From Rubricoccus marinus (lineage in GTDB: Bacteria > Bacteroidota > Rhodothermia > Rhodothermales > Rubricoccaceae): a DNA stretch of 45,371 nucleotides. The notes under the pieces are model-generated. The model was not told the origin of the DNA, searched no databases, and saw nothing but the letters and a program-made list of their open reading frames with translations. Made by a program: the position numbers and the translations under genes. Positions 22,015-29,598 of this stretch are shown in pieces; position 1 is the stretch's first letter, and each line of letters opens with the position of its first letter. The stretch covers positions 1 through 45,371 of the forward strand of contig NZ_MQWB01000001.1 in NCBI RefSeq assembly GCF_002257665.1. Direction: 5' to 3'.

Positions 22015-24084
22015 CTACTCCGTCAGCGCCCAGAACACCCCGAAGCGGAGCTGCGACGTCGCCAGAGGCTCGCCCTGCACGAGCGCGGCGCCGTCGTAGA
22101 GGACGCCCGCGAGGACGTTGTCGAGGCGGATCATGACCGTCGCGCGGCGGCTGAACGTGACGCTCGCGTCGAGGTCCAAGACGGGGCGGGCGGGGAGGCG
22201 CGCAGCGTCCTCGTTCGCGAGCGCGAGGAGGCCTGTGGCCGGGTGGACGCGCACGCCGCGGAACGCGCTCCAGCCTCTGGCGACGATCCCGAGGTCCAGC
22301 GCCGCGGTCCCCGTCCCCACGCGCGTCGCGCGGTAGCCCAGCCGCCCCGTCCCGTACACAGAAGGCGTGGCCTCGCCGACGCGCCGCGCCAGCGGGTTGT
22401 CACCGCCCCAGGTGGAGAGCGCGAGCGAGAGCGTGCCGTAGAGGCCGCCAGAGGCCTCCTCGCGCCAGCCCAACTGGCCTCGGGTGCCGAGGTGCGTGAG
22501 AGCGCCCGCAGCGCGGTCGTAGCCGAAGGCCGCCTCGTCCGCGGCGGCGGTGCTCACGTCTTCCAAGACGACCAGCCGCGCGGCGTCCGTCACGATCTGC
22601 CCGAGCGCGCGCGTGCGGAACGAAAAGGCGCCGAGCGAGCCTCTGGCGCCGAACTCGGCGTGCATCGTCCGTTCCCGTCCATCTGGAGCGGCGCCTACGC
22701 CTACGCCCGGCCCGATGGCGAAGGCCTCGCCGGAAAGGGCCGGCGCGAAGCCCGTCTGCTCGATTCGGCCCGGAACGGCGGCGGCGTACGAGAACGCGGC
22801 GTGGAACCCGCCGCGTTCAGCGCGGAGCGCGACGGCGGGGTCGAACCCGCTCGACTCGCCGGAGACCCACTGCACGCCGGTTTGCAACGCGAGGCGAACG
22901 CCTCCGAGCGAGAGTGTGTCCATGAGCGCGGCGTGGGCCTGGAGGCGGGCGTTCCCATCGCCGAGCGGGTCGAAGCGGCCCCACGGATCGTCCTCCAGCG
23001 CGGTCCAGGCGTTCAGCGTGGAGCCCAGCACGCCGATCCATTGCGTGGCGCCGGCTGCGTAGCGGTTGCCGGAGACCGAGAGCGTATCGGCGCCGCTGCC
23101 CGGCGTGTAGCGCGCCGTCTGGCGCGTCCACGAGGTCCAGACCGCCAGAGGCCGCGAGCCGGCCAGCGGCACGCGGGCGCTCAGGGCCACCTCGTTGCGC
23201 AAGAGGCGGCGCTCCGCGCTGGGGTCGAGGACGGACGCGCGGAGCGGGTCGTAGAGGTTGGCGTCGATCGCGACGCCTCGGCGCGCGCCCTCGGTGCGCT
23301 CGGTGTAGTGCTCGGCGAGTTCGGCGCCCCAGCGCGGCGCGGCGATGGCCAGCCGCGCGATGGCGTGCGCGTGCCGGAGCCTCGCGCCCAGGACGGGGCC
23401 GTTGGCCTGTCGTCCCGCGAAGTGCGCCGTCGTCGTCATCCTCGCGCGCGGCCCGCCGAGCCCGAAGAGGCTCCGACGCATCTGCGCGTGCGTGCCGGAG
23501 ACCACCTGCAGGCCGCTCTCGCCCGGCAGGTACCGCAACTCCGTGACGGGCACGCCCAGCCGGAACGGCCGCAAGCCCGCCAGAACGCTCACCACGCTCC
23601 CGCCTCTGGCGTCGGCCAACGCCAGGCGGTCGGCGGCTTCCCACGGGAGCACGTCCAGGCGCGGCGCGCCCGTCGCGAGGTCCGCCAAAGGCCGCCCGTC
23701 GAGCGAGAGCGTGAGCCGCGCCGGAGCGATGCCGTCGAGCGCGAGGCCCGCCGTCCGGCCGGGCGTGCCGAGGTCGTAGGCGAAGCCGGCCTCGCGGAAC
23801 AGGTCGGCGGCGTCGAGCGCGAACGTGACCGCCGGGACGGGCGTGGCGGGCCGTCCCGCCAGGGGCCGCGCGGGCGCTACAAGGCTGCTGTCCCGCGCCT
23901 CTGGCGCGATCTCTGTGACCGGCCTCTGCGCCTCTGGCGCAGCAGCCGAGTCGGGCGCGGTCGTGGGGGGCGCGGGTCGTTCGGGCGTTTGGGCGCTCGC
24001 GCCCGCGGCCAAGAGCGCCAGGACAAGCGCGACGGCGTGCCTCTGGCGCCAGAGGCGCGCGCGCCGACGCTGCCCGCTTCTCAT
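22015..24084 (-). CDS. Porin/TonB-receptor-like outer-membrane protein
   Basis: A 689-residue protein with a signal peptide that has a strongly basic N-region (MRSGQRRRARLWRQRHAVALVLALLAAGASA). A Pro/Ala-rich linker to about residue 80 is followed by a plug-like domain (about 85-170; LTLSLDGRPLAD, DVLPWEAADRLALADARGGSV) and a long beta barrel of Ala/Gly/Arg-rich strands ending LRFGVFWALTE. It resembles the putative porin or receptor proteins of Bacteroidota without a clear ligand. The start ATG overlaps the stop of the deoxynucleoside kinase gene (ATGA), so its translation is coupled to that gene. RLWRQR in the signal is written by a perfect word palindrome. Confidence 0.8.
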   Translation of the reverse strand: MRSGQRRRARLWRQRHAVALVLALLAAGASAQTPERPAPPTTAPDSAAAPEAQRPVTEIAPEARDSSLVAPARPLAGRPATPVPAVTFALDAADLFREAGFAYDLGTPGRTAGLALDGIAPARLTLSLDGRPLADLATGAPRLDVLPWEAADRLALADARGGSVVSVLAGLRPFRLGVPVTELRYLPGESGLQVVSGTHAQMRRSLFGLGGPRARMTTTAHFAGRQANGPVLGARLRHAHAIARLAIAAPRWGAELAEHYTERTEGARRGVAIDANLYDPLRASVLDPSAERRLLRNEVALSARVPLAGSRPLAVWTSWTRQTARYTPGSGADTLSVSGNRYAAGATQWIGVLGSTLNAWTALEDDPWGRFDPLGDGNARLQAHAALMDTLSLGGVRLALQTGVQWVSGESSGFDPAVALRAERGGFHAAFSYAAAVPGRIEQTGFAPALSGEAFAIGPGVGVGAAPDGRERTMHAEFGARGSLGAFSFRTRALGQIVTDAARLVVLEDVSTAAADEAAFGYDRAAGALTHLGTRGQLGWREEASGGLYGTLSLALSTWGGDNPLARRVGEATPSVYGTGRLGYRATRVGTGTAALDLGIVARGWSAFRGVRVHPATGLLALANEDAARLPARPVLDLDASVTFSRRATVMIRLDNVLAGVLYDGAALVQGEPLATSQLRFGVFWALTE
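24039..24056. repeat. Perfect word palindrome within a signal-peptide coding region
   Basis: GCCTCTGGCGCCAGAGGC encodes the RLWRQR part of the basic N-region of the porin-like protein, beginning about 28 bases after its start codon. An RNA hairpin this close to the start could affect initiation. Confidence 0.9.
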
Positions 24085-24809
24085 CCCTGGTCCCCCTTGC
24101 CCATCTCGGCGCCAGAGGCGGCGGGCTCGGGGAAGAGGCCGTAGAGGCGGCTCTCGACGCGGCTGAGGATCTGGAACCGGTCCTCCGGCTCGTTGACGAA
24201 GTCCAGCGTGTCGGTCTCGATCACCATCTTCGGGTGCGGGTACCGCTCGATCCAGTCCTCGTAGAGGCCGTTAAGCCGCTCCAGATAATCCAAGCGGATG
24301 CCGTTCTCGAAATCGCGGCCGCGGCTCTGGATCTGGCGGACGAGCGTGGGCACGCTCGCGCGGAGGTAGACGAGCAGGTCCGGCGGGCGGAGGTACGCCG
24401 TCATGATGGCGAACAGCGCCGCGTAGTTCTCGTAGTCGCGGCTGTCCATCAACCCCATGTAGTGGAGGTTGCGGGCGAAAATCTCCACGTCCTCGTAGAT
24501 GCTCCGGTCCTGGACCACGGAGATGGGCTCGCGCTCGATGTCCTTCTGGTGCCGGAAGCGGCTGGAGAGGAAGTACACCTGGAGGTTGAAGCTCCAGCGC
24601 GGCATGTCCGCGTAGAAGTCCGCGAGGTACGGGTTGTCGTCCACGCTCTCGAAAAACGGGCCCCAGCCGAAATACTCCGCGAGGATGCGCGTCAGCGAGC
24701 TCTTGCCCGCGCCGATGTTGCCCGCCACGGCGACGTACAGTTTGCGCTTGCCGCTGGCGTCGGTCGCGGGCGGGGCGTCGTTCTGGCGGAGGTCGAGGGG
24801 GATCTGCAT
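24081..24809 (-). CDS. Deoxynucleoside kinase
   Basis: A 242-residue cytoplasmic enzyme of the dNK/dGK/dCK family, phosphorylating deoxynucleosides in nucleotide salvage. P-loop VAGNIGAGKSSLT at about 28-40; FFESVDDNPYLADFY binds substrate; the DRS motif is in VVQDRSIYEDVEIF; LVYLRASVPTLVRQIQSRGRDFE forms the lid region. The tail AASGAEMGKGDQG is partly word-encoded. The start MQIPLDL fits the family. Its stop TGA overlaps the ATG of the downstream outer-membrane gene, an unusual functional pairing. Upstream, 182 bases separate it from the PIG-L gene and contain a decayed GTCATCGCGAG-like repeat near 24931-24970. Confidence 0.93.
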   Translation of the reverse strand: MQIPLDLRQNDAPPATDASGKRKLYVAVAGNIGAGKSSLTRILAEYFGWGPFFESVDDNPYLADFYADMPRWSFNLQVYFLSSRFRHQKDIEREPISVVQDRSIYEDVEIFARNLHYMGLMDSRDYENYAALFAIMTAYLRPPDLLVYLRASVPTLVRQIQSRGRDFENGIRLDYLERLNGLYEDWIERYPHPKMVIETDTLDFVNEPEDRFQILSRVESRLYGLFPEPAASGAEMGKGDQG

Positions 24810-24991
24810 CGGTGCGAGGAAGGTCGCGGCGAAGGTACGGGAGGGCGTGGGCGGACCGGGCGCGCGCGCCCCTAAACGATGGCGAAGACGGCCTCTGGCG
24901 GGGTGCTCGCGCCAGAGGCCGCCGCGAGCGCCGGATGGCGAGATCGCTGCGCCTCCGGCGGTGGTGATGTCCCGGGTGGCGTCGGGCGGCC

Positions 24992-25708
24992 TCAGCCGCG
25001 CGACTCGAAGTGGTCGGTGATCGTGTCCAGAACCGTTTCGTGCGTCTCGTTGAAGAGCACGAACGCCACCCCGTCCTCCACGAGCGCCAGAGGCCGGTGC
25101 TCGGCGACGACCTCGGCGTAGGTCTCGTAGCACGCAATGGCGCGCTGCGCCGCCTCCATGTCCTCGGGCTCGAACGTCACGCGCGCGCCGATGGCCTCTG
25201 GCGGGGAGCCGTGGAGGTGGCTCTCGGCGCCCTCCATCTCGCCCTGGACGAGCGTGAACAGCGCGAGCCGCTTCGGGCCGCGCGCCGCCAGGTCGTCGTG
25301 CGTCTGGCAGTACGCGCGCTTGACGACGGCGTGCGTGGTGAGGTGGTCCGGGTGGACGCTGTTGCCGTGCACGGCGTACGTCACTACGACGTCCGGCTTG
25401 ACGGCCGTGATCTTGCGCTCGATGATGTTCTCCAGATCGCGCGGGTCCATGTCCACCAGGCCGCTATCCGGATAGTCCAGGACCGTGAGCTGGACGCCGA
25501 GTTCGTCCGCGGCGGCGGCAAGCTCACTCTCGCGGACCTCGCCCATCTCCTCAACCGAGAGGTCCAGCCGGTGCCGCTGCTTCGTTGCGCCGCCCTTGGT
25601 GAGCGTGAGCAGGTGGACGTCGTGGCCCTCGCGGACCTGCCGCGCCATGGCGGGGGCGGGGCCGAAGCACTCGTCGTCGGGGTGGGGGAAGATGTAGAGG
25701 AGCGTCAT
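24992..25708 (-). CDS. PIG-L/LmbE family deacetylase
   Basis: A 238-residue zinc-dependent N-deacetylase. It starts MTLLYIFPHPDDECFG with the HPDDE zinc/catalytic motif at 9-13. The third zinc ligand lies in GNSVHPDHLTTHAVV. The DYPDSGLVDMDPRDLENII region is typical. Family members remove acetyl from N-acetylglucosamine conjugates, as in bacillithiol, mycothiol or natural-product pathways. BshB function is possible, but no other bsh gene is nearby. Cytoplasmic. The upstream in-frame start nine codons earlier was rejected because the fold begins at MTLLYIF. It may be in one transcript with the ferredoxin-like gene 82 bases upstream. Confidence 0.9.
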   Translation of the reverse strand: MTLLYIFPHPDDECFGPAPAMARQVREGHDVHLLTLTKGGATKQRHRLDLSVEEMGEVRESELAAAADELGVQLTVLDYPDSGLVDMDPRDLENIIERKITAVKPDVVVTYAVHGNSVHPDHLTTHAVVKRAYCQTHDDLAARGPKRLALFTLVQGEMEGAESHLHGSPPEAIGARVTFEPEDMEAAQRAIACYETYAEVVAEHRPLALVEDGVAFVLFNETHETVLDTITDHFESRG

Positions 25709-25790
25709 CGCGAGAGGGGAAGGGACCGCGTTCACGCGGGGCCTCTGGCGTCCGTTTCACCCCGGCCCAGGCGGGGCGCCAGAGGCGGCG

Positions 25791-26018
25791 TTAGCGCGCG
25801 GCCTCTGGCGCGGGCTCGTCCTCCTCGGTCACGACGCGGTGGAAGACCGTCTGCCCAGTTCGGAGCATCCGGCGCACGTACGGGTGGCACAGCTGGCAGC
25901 CGTGGCCGAAGTCGATCGCGTCCTGGAGCGCCGGGATCGTCTCCGCGCCCGACGCGCACGCGGCCTCCGCCATGTCGGCGTAGAGCGTTCCGTGGCAGAG
26001 GCAGCGGTCGATGGTCAT
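25791..26018 (-). CDS. BFD-like [2Fe-2S] protein
   Basis: A 75-residue protein with Cys6 and Cys8 (RCLCHGTLY) and Cys41 and Cys44 (GCQLCHPY). The CxC-x32-CxxC spacing is that of bacterioferritin-associated ferredoxin and related domains, which bind one [2Fe-2S] cluster. In BFD the cluster passes electrons to bacterioferritin for iron release; in other proteins the domain serves redox enzymes. No bacterioferritin is nearby. It lies 69 bases downstream of the B12-uptake lipoprotein gene on the same strand and may belong to that operon. The tail PAPEAAR is word-encoded. Confidence 0.85.
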   Translation of the reverse strand: MTIDRCLCHGTLYADMAEAACASGAETIPALQDAIDFGHGCQLCHPYVRRMLRTGQTVFHRVVTEEDEPAPEAAR

Positions 26019-26087
26019 GGCAGCGCCAGAGGCGTGCGGCGAGAAACCTGGGCCTCTGGCGCATCACCGCGCCAGAGGCCGCGCGGA

Positions 26088-27164
26088 TTAGTCGAGGGCG
26101 ACGGCGAAGGCGGCGGGGACGATCCCGGCGTCGAAGGAGCCGGCGAAGTTGCCGCTGCGTTCCTGGATGGAGACCGTGCCGTTGTCGGAGAACGGGTTGT
26201 CCGGGTCCAGCCGCGCGAGGTAGAACCGGCCGCCCGCGAAGCCGACGCCCGAGAGGTCACCGCCGGAGACGGGGCTCTCGGCCTCGAACGCGTTGAGCTG
26301 CGTATCGAAGCGGAAAATGGCGTCGTCGGCGTTGGGGTTGGACTGGATGACGTAAAGGAAGCCCGCGGCCGCGTCGAAGGCGGCATCCTGGCCCAGCGCG
26401 GCGCCGCCGAGCAGCCCGCTGCTGGGGAACCGCGCGACGATCCCGCGAGAGGCCGCGTTGACGGCGAGCACCTGGCCCGGCTCGGTGACCTCGCCGGTGG
26501 AGAAGTCCGATGTGCCGTTGCATACGACCCAGATGTCGCCGTCGGCGTCCGCGATGACTTCGTTGGGGCTCGCGCACGTCAACTCGACCGTCTCGGTCAC
26601 GGCGCTCGTGCTCGTGCTGATCACCGAGAGCGTGGTCCCCGTGCCGAAGCCGGAGTTGGCGACGAACAGCTCGTCGCCAGAGGCCACGATGCCTTCGGGG
26701 TTCTCGCCGACCGGGATCGGCGTGCCGGCCGTGCCGCTGGCGAGGTCGATGGGCGTCACGCTCGCGCCGTACAGGTTGGTGACGTACGCCGTACCGCCGA
26801 CGAACGCGATGCCGCGCGGCGTGCCGACGTCAATCTGCCGTTCGGTCGCGCCCGTGGCGACGTCGATGATGTCCACTCGGCCGCTGCCGGTGGAGAACGA
26901 GTCCGAAAAGTTGAGGAGCAGGTACAGCTTCCCGTCGCGGATGGCACCGGCCTGGACGAGGCCGCCGGGGGCCGTGAGGGCGCTGGCCGTCATCGTCTCG
27001 GGGTCGTAGACGGTCACGCCGCCAGAGGCGTCGTTGCCGAAGGCGCCCTGGTTGAGGACGTAGACCCCCGCGACGTCGGCGTTGCCTTCGGGGTCGGTGG
27101 AGTCGCAGGCGGCGAGGGCCAGGGGCAACGCGAGGAGGAGGGCGAGGCGAGAAAGGCGGGGCAT
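26088..27164 (-). CDS. YncE/DUF5074-like beta-propeller surface lipoprotein (BtuG-like)
   Basis: A 358-residue lipoprotein: signal MPRLSRLALLLALPLALAAC with lipobox Cys20. The mature start is VAGVYVLNQGAFGNDASGGV, followed by regularly spaced blades (GTPRGIAFVGGTAYVTN, GENPEGIVASGDELFVANS, SPNEVIADADGDIWVVCNG) of a seven-bladed propeller. In Bacteroides such a propeller, BtuG, sits beside BtuB and captures cobalamin at the cell surface. Here the gene begins at the base after the stop of the BtuB-like receptor and follows a cobalamin riboswitch, so the same role is likely. B12 binding is inferred from context rather than seen in residues. Confidence 0.82.
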   Translation of the reverse strand: MPRLSRLALLLALPLALAACDSTDPEGNADVAGVYVLNQGAFGNDASGGVTVYDPETMTASALTAPGGLVQAGAIRDGKLYLLLNFSDSFSTGSGRVDIIDVATGATERQIDVGTPRGIAFVGGTAYVTNLYGASVTPIDLASGTAGTPIPVGENPEGIVASGDELFVANSGFGTGTTLSVISTSTSAVTETVELTCASPNEVIADADGDIWVVCNGTSDFSTGEVTEPGQVLAVNAASRGIVARFPSSGLLGGAALGQDAAFDAAAGFLYVIQSNPNADDAIFRFDTQLNAFEAESPVSGGDLSGVGFAGGRFYLARLDPDNPFSDNGTVSIQERSGNFAGSFDAGIVPAAFAVALD

Positions 27165-29135
27165 CTAGAGCGTGAGGGTGAGGGAGCCGCGGAGGTGCCG
27201 CGGCGGCATGACGTACGTGGGGACGACCTCGTAACGGGCGCCCAGGAGGTTTTCGGCGGCGAGGCCGAGCGCGAGCCGGGACCCCGCGATCTCGCGCCAG
27301 AGGCGCACCTGCCCGCGCACGACGGCGTGGGCCGGGAGCGCGAGCGAGCCGCTGTCGGTCGTGGAGCGGCGGCCAACGGCCTGCACGCCGAGGTCGAGGC
27401 GGAGCGTGGTGCGGCGCAAGAGGCCGCCTCTGGCGAGGCGCGCGACTTCGAGGCCGCCCCAGGCGCTCGCGGTCCAGCGCGGGACGAGCCGGAGCTGCTG
27501 CCCGAACGAGCGGGCGCCAGGCGTGGACCGGTCCCGAGCGTCGGTCAGCGTGCCGACGGCGCCGAGGTCGAGAAGCGCGTCGCGCGAGAACAGCCGCGCC
27601 GTGCGAGCAACGCGGCCGCTGGCCTCCAGGCCGATGGCGCGCGTGCGCGTGAGGTTGACCGGGCTCCATACCCCGCCCGCCAGAGGCCGCCACACGATCT
27701 GATCGCGCGTGCTCGCGGCAAAAACCGTCAGTTCGGCACCGCTCGTGCCAGAGGCCCACGCGAGGCCGAGGTCACCGGAGGCGGACCGCTCCGGGAGGAG
27801 GTCGGGATTGCCGCCGGGGCGCCAGAAGCGGTCGTTGAGCGTCGGCATCCGGAAGGCGGTCCCGGCGCTGGACTTGAGGTGAAAGCCTCTGGCGAGGCGG
27901 AGGTTGGCGCCGAGCCGCGGGCTCAGCGCGGTCTGCGTCTCGCCGCCTGCGGGCACGTGGTGGTCCAGGCGGAGGGCGGGGTAGAGCCGCAGCCGGCCGC
28001 GAGCGGAAGCCGCCGAGAGCGCGAAGCCGAGCCGGTCGTCGGTCGCGCCAGAGGCCAGGCTGGGATGATCGGCGGTGCCTCTGGCGCCAGAGGCCACGGC
28101 GGAAAGCGTCCAGGTGCGGGCATCGAAGTCCGCGCGGAGGTCTCCCGAGGCGACGCGCGTGCGCCCCGTGTCGTCGATGGGCGCCGCGCCTGTGGCCTGC
28201 GCCGTACCCAGGTCGAACGGGCTGGCGTAGCGCAAGAGGCCGCTCTGGAACGCCGCCGACGTGCCGAGCGCCAGAGGCCCGCGGCGCGTGCTCGCGGCGA
28301 CGGCGAGGCGCCCCATCCGGTCCCACTGCCGCGCGCCGACCGAGTCCGTCCCGCCCAGCCCGCGCTCGGCGTCGACTCCCCACGCGGTCACGCTCGCCGC
28401 GCCTCTGGCGCCTTCGAGCGAGAGCCGCGCGACGCCCGCCCGCCTCTGGCGGTCCCAGCCTGCGCGGCGGTCCACGCGGCCGTCCAGGCGCGAGGGGTCC
28501 ACGATGCCGTAGTCGTCGTCGGCGCCCTCGGTCTCGGCGGCGGCCATCGCGCGCCAGCGGCCCACGCGCGTCAGGTGGCTCGCGTGCGCCGTCGCGCCGA
28601 GCGTCCGACGCCCCCACGCGCCTGCGCTCGTCGTCAGCGCCAGAGGCGAGCGCGCCTCGGGCGAGCGCAGGCTGACCACGCCGCCGACGGCGCCGGAGCC
28701 GTACAGGTGCGCGCCGCCGCCGTGGAGCACCTCGGCACCGCCGAGCAGCGCCGTTGGAAGCAGCGAGAGATCGAGCTGGCCGAGTTGCGGGTCCGCCAGC
28801 GGCTGCCCGTCCAGGAGCACGAGCGTTTGCGACGCCGAGGCGCCGCGCACCGTGATCGTCGCGAGGCCCGCCGGGCCGTATCGCCGGACGTGGAGCGGCG
28901 CGCGGGCCTCCAGCCACTCGGCGAGGGTCGTGGCGCCGGCCTCTTGCGCGCTCTCGGCGCTGAGGACGGTGGCGCGCGCCGGGGCCTCTGGCGTCGGCAG
29001 CGGCACGCGTGCGGCGCTGACGCTGATCGCGGCCAGGCTGTCCTCGCGCACTTCCTGCGCCCGGGCAGGGGACAGGGCGCCGGAGGCGGTCACGCCAGAG
29101 GCGAGGAGCAGGAGGAGAGCGGCGAAGCGGTGCAT
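27165..29135 (-). CDS. btuB: BtuB-like TonB-dependent cobalamin receptor
   Basis: A 656-residue outer-membrane receptor. Signal MHRFAALLLLLASGVTASG; TonB-box-like region near ISVSAARVP; plug domain about 40-155 (ATITVRGASASQTLVLLDGQPLADPQLGQLD, AEVLHGGGAHLYGSGAVGGVV); then a beta barrel ending RGSLTLTL. The length is close to E. coli BtuB (614). A cobalamin riboswitch with a terminator touching the start codon lies directly upstream, and the BtuG-like gene follows without a gap. Vitamin B12 uptake is therefore well supported by context. The barrel contains many word-encoded PEA, ASGA and PLA stretches, including one perfect palindrome. Confidence 0.92.
   Translation of the reverse strand: MHRFAALLLLLASGVTASGALSPARAQEVREDSLAAISVSAARVPLPTPEAPARATVLSAESAQEAGATTLAEWLEARAPLHVRRYGPAGLATITVRGASASQTLVLLDGQPLADPQLGQLDLSLLPTALLGGAEVLHGGGAHLYGSGAVGGVVSLRSPEARSPLALTTSAGAWGRRTLGATAHASHLTRVGRWRAMAAAETEGADDDYGIVDPSRLDGRVDRRAGWDRQRRAGVARLSLEGARGAASVTAWGVDAERGLGGTDSVGARQWDRMGRLAVAASTRRGPLALGTSAAFQSGLLRYASPFDLGTAQATGAAPIDDTGRTRVASGDLRADFDARTWTLSAVASGARGTADHPSLASGATDDRLGFALSAASARGRLRLYPALRLDHHVPAGGETQTALSPRLGANLRLARGFHLKSSAGTAFRMPTLNDRFWRPGGNPDLLPERSASGDLGLAWASGTSGAELTVFAASTRDQIVWRPLAGGVWSPVNLTRTRAIGLEASGRVARTARLFSRDALLDLGAVGTLTDARDRSTPGARSFGQQLRLVPRWTASAWGGLEVARLARGGLLRRTTLRLDLGVQAVGRRSTTDSGSLALPAHAVVRGQVRLWREIAGSRLALGLAAENLLGARYEVVPTYVMPPRHLRGSLTLTL
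28077..28094. repeat. Perfect word palindrome inside the receptor barrel
   Basis: GCCTCTGGCGCCAGAGGC encodes ASGARG in the VASGARGTAD stretch, probably a loop. It shows that even the paired form can be accommodated in a coding region. Confidence 0.9.
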
Positions 29136-29136
29136 G

Positions 29137-29172
29137 AAAAAGCCCGCGCCTCAAAAAGAGAAGCACGGGCCA
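29137..29172 (-). terminator. Riboswitch expression-platform terminator at the btuB start
   Basis: On the minus strand, GCCCGUGC and GCGCGGGC pair (one G-U) across a U-rich loop and are followed by UUUUUC and then the AUG of the receptor. It is a classic intrinsic terminator. When cobalamin is bound, this hairpin is expected to form and stop transcription before the gene. Confidence 0.85.
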
Positions 29173-29297
29173 GCACACAGCGCCGCCGGGGCGTCTGCGA
29201 ATGGGGGCCGCGCCTCGGGTCCCGGAGGCGGTGGAGCGAACGTGGCCGTGGGGCCACTCGTCTCGGGCAGGTCTCCTGGCTCGCGGCCCGTCGCGCA

Positions 29298-29315
29298 CGC
29301 CAGAAGCCTCTGGCG
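29298..29315. repeat. Imperfect tail-to-tail word palindrome in the riboswitch
   Basis: CGCCAGAAGCCTCTGGCG, one mismatch from perfect, within a longer GAGCCGCTCG-type hairpin arm between the CAACTGT core and the B12 box. Confidence 0.8.
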
Positions 29316-29427
29316 CGAGCGGCTCGGCTGGCTCGGCGCGCGTCCTTCCCCCTGTCGGAGTGAACGCGCGCGTCGGCACCGGCCGAGCGGGCCGCCTACA
29401 GTTGCGGGGTCAGCGCCGGAATGGACG

Positions 29428-29445
29428 GCCTCTGGCGCCAGAGGC
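29428..29445. repeat. Perfect word palindrome in the riboswitch
   Basis: GCCTCTGGCGCCAGAGGC lies between the GGTG and GCTGACCC core segments, a place normally occupied by a short peripheral stem, and lengthens that stem. Confidence 0.9.
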
Positions 29446-29505
29446 GCAGAGGGCGGTCGTCACCGGCTTCCCTATTGTCCGCGGCGTGCGCGGACCCGAG
29501 GCGGA

Positions 29506-29558
29506 ATGGAAAAGAGCGAGCCGCCAGAGGCGACGGCCCCAAGGTAGGGACGGCTCGC
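29506..29558 (-). terminator. Intrinsic terminator of the upstream secreted-protein gene
   Basis: Minus strand: arms GCGAGCCG (29551-29558 complement) and CGGCTCGC (29516-29523 complement), then CTCTTTTCC. The loop holds one GCCTCTGGCG copy. It separates the gene ending at 29598 from the riboswitch transcript. Confidence 0.6.
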
Positions 29559-29580
29559 GCCGACGCCACGGGAAGTTGCG

Positions 29581-29598
29581 GCCTCTGGCGCCAGAGGC
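29581..29598. repeat. Perfect word palindrome at a stop codon
   Basis: GCCTCTGGCGCCAGAGGC; its last base is shared with the complement of the TAG stop of the gene at 29598-30320. Confidence 0.9.

Larger units (their letters stand above)
29235..29490 (-). promoter_or_regulatory. Cobalamin riboswitch (adenosylcobalamin family)
   Basis: Read on the minus strand: AATAGGGAAGCCGGTG (29461-29476), GGCGCTGACCCCGCAACTGT (29400-29419 and neighbours) and the B12 box GCCAGGAGACCTGCC (29266-29280) occur in the right order and match the conserved core. A GTGGCC/GGCCAC hairpin (29242-29257) follows, as expected for the L13 arm. It controls the btuB/btuG-like operon by transcription termination. Oddly, two copies of the dispersed word pair sit inside its variable arms (29428-29445 and 29298-29315). 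Ligand subtype not assigned. Confidence 0.93.

Noticed and set aside
25839-29363. A 1,174-codon open frame on the plus strand
   Set aside because: It lies antisense to the well-supported BtuB-like, BtuG-like, ferredoxin and riboswitch features and has Arg/Ala-rich composition with no domain; a product of high GC content.
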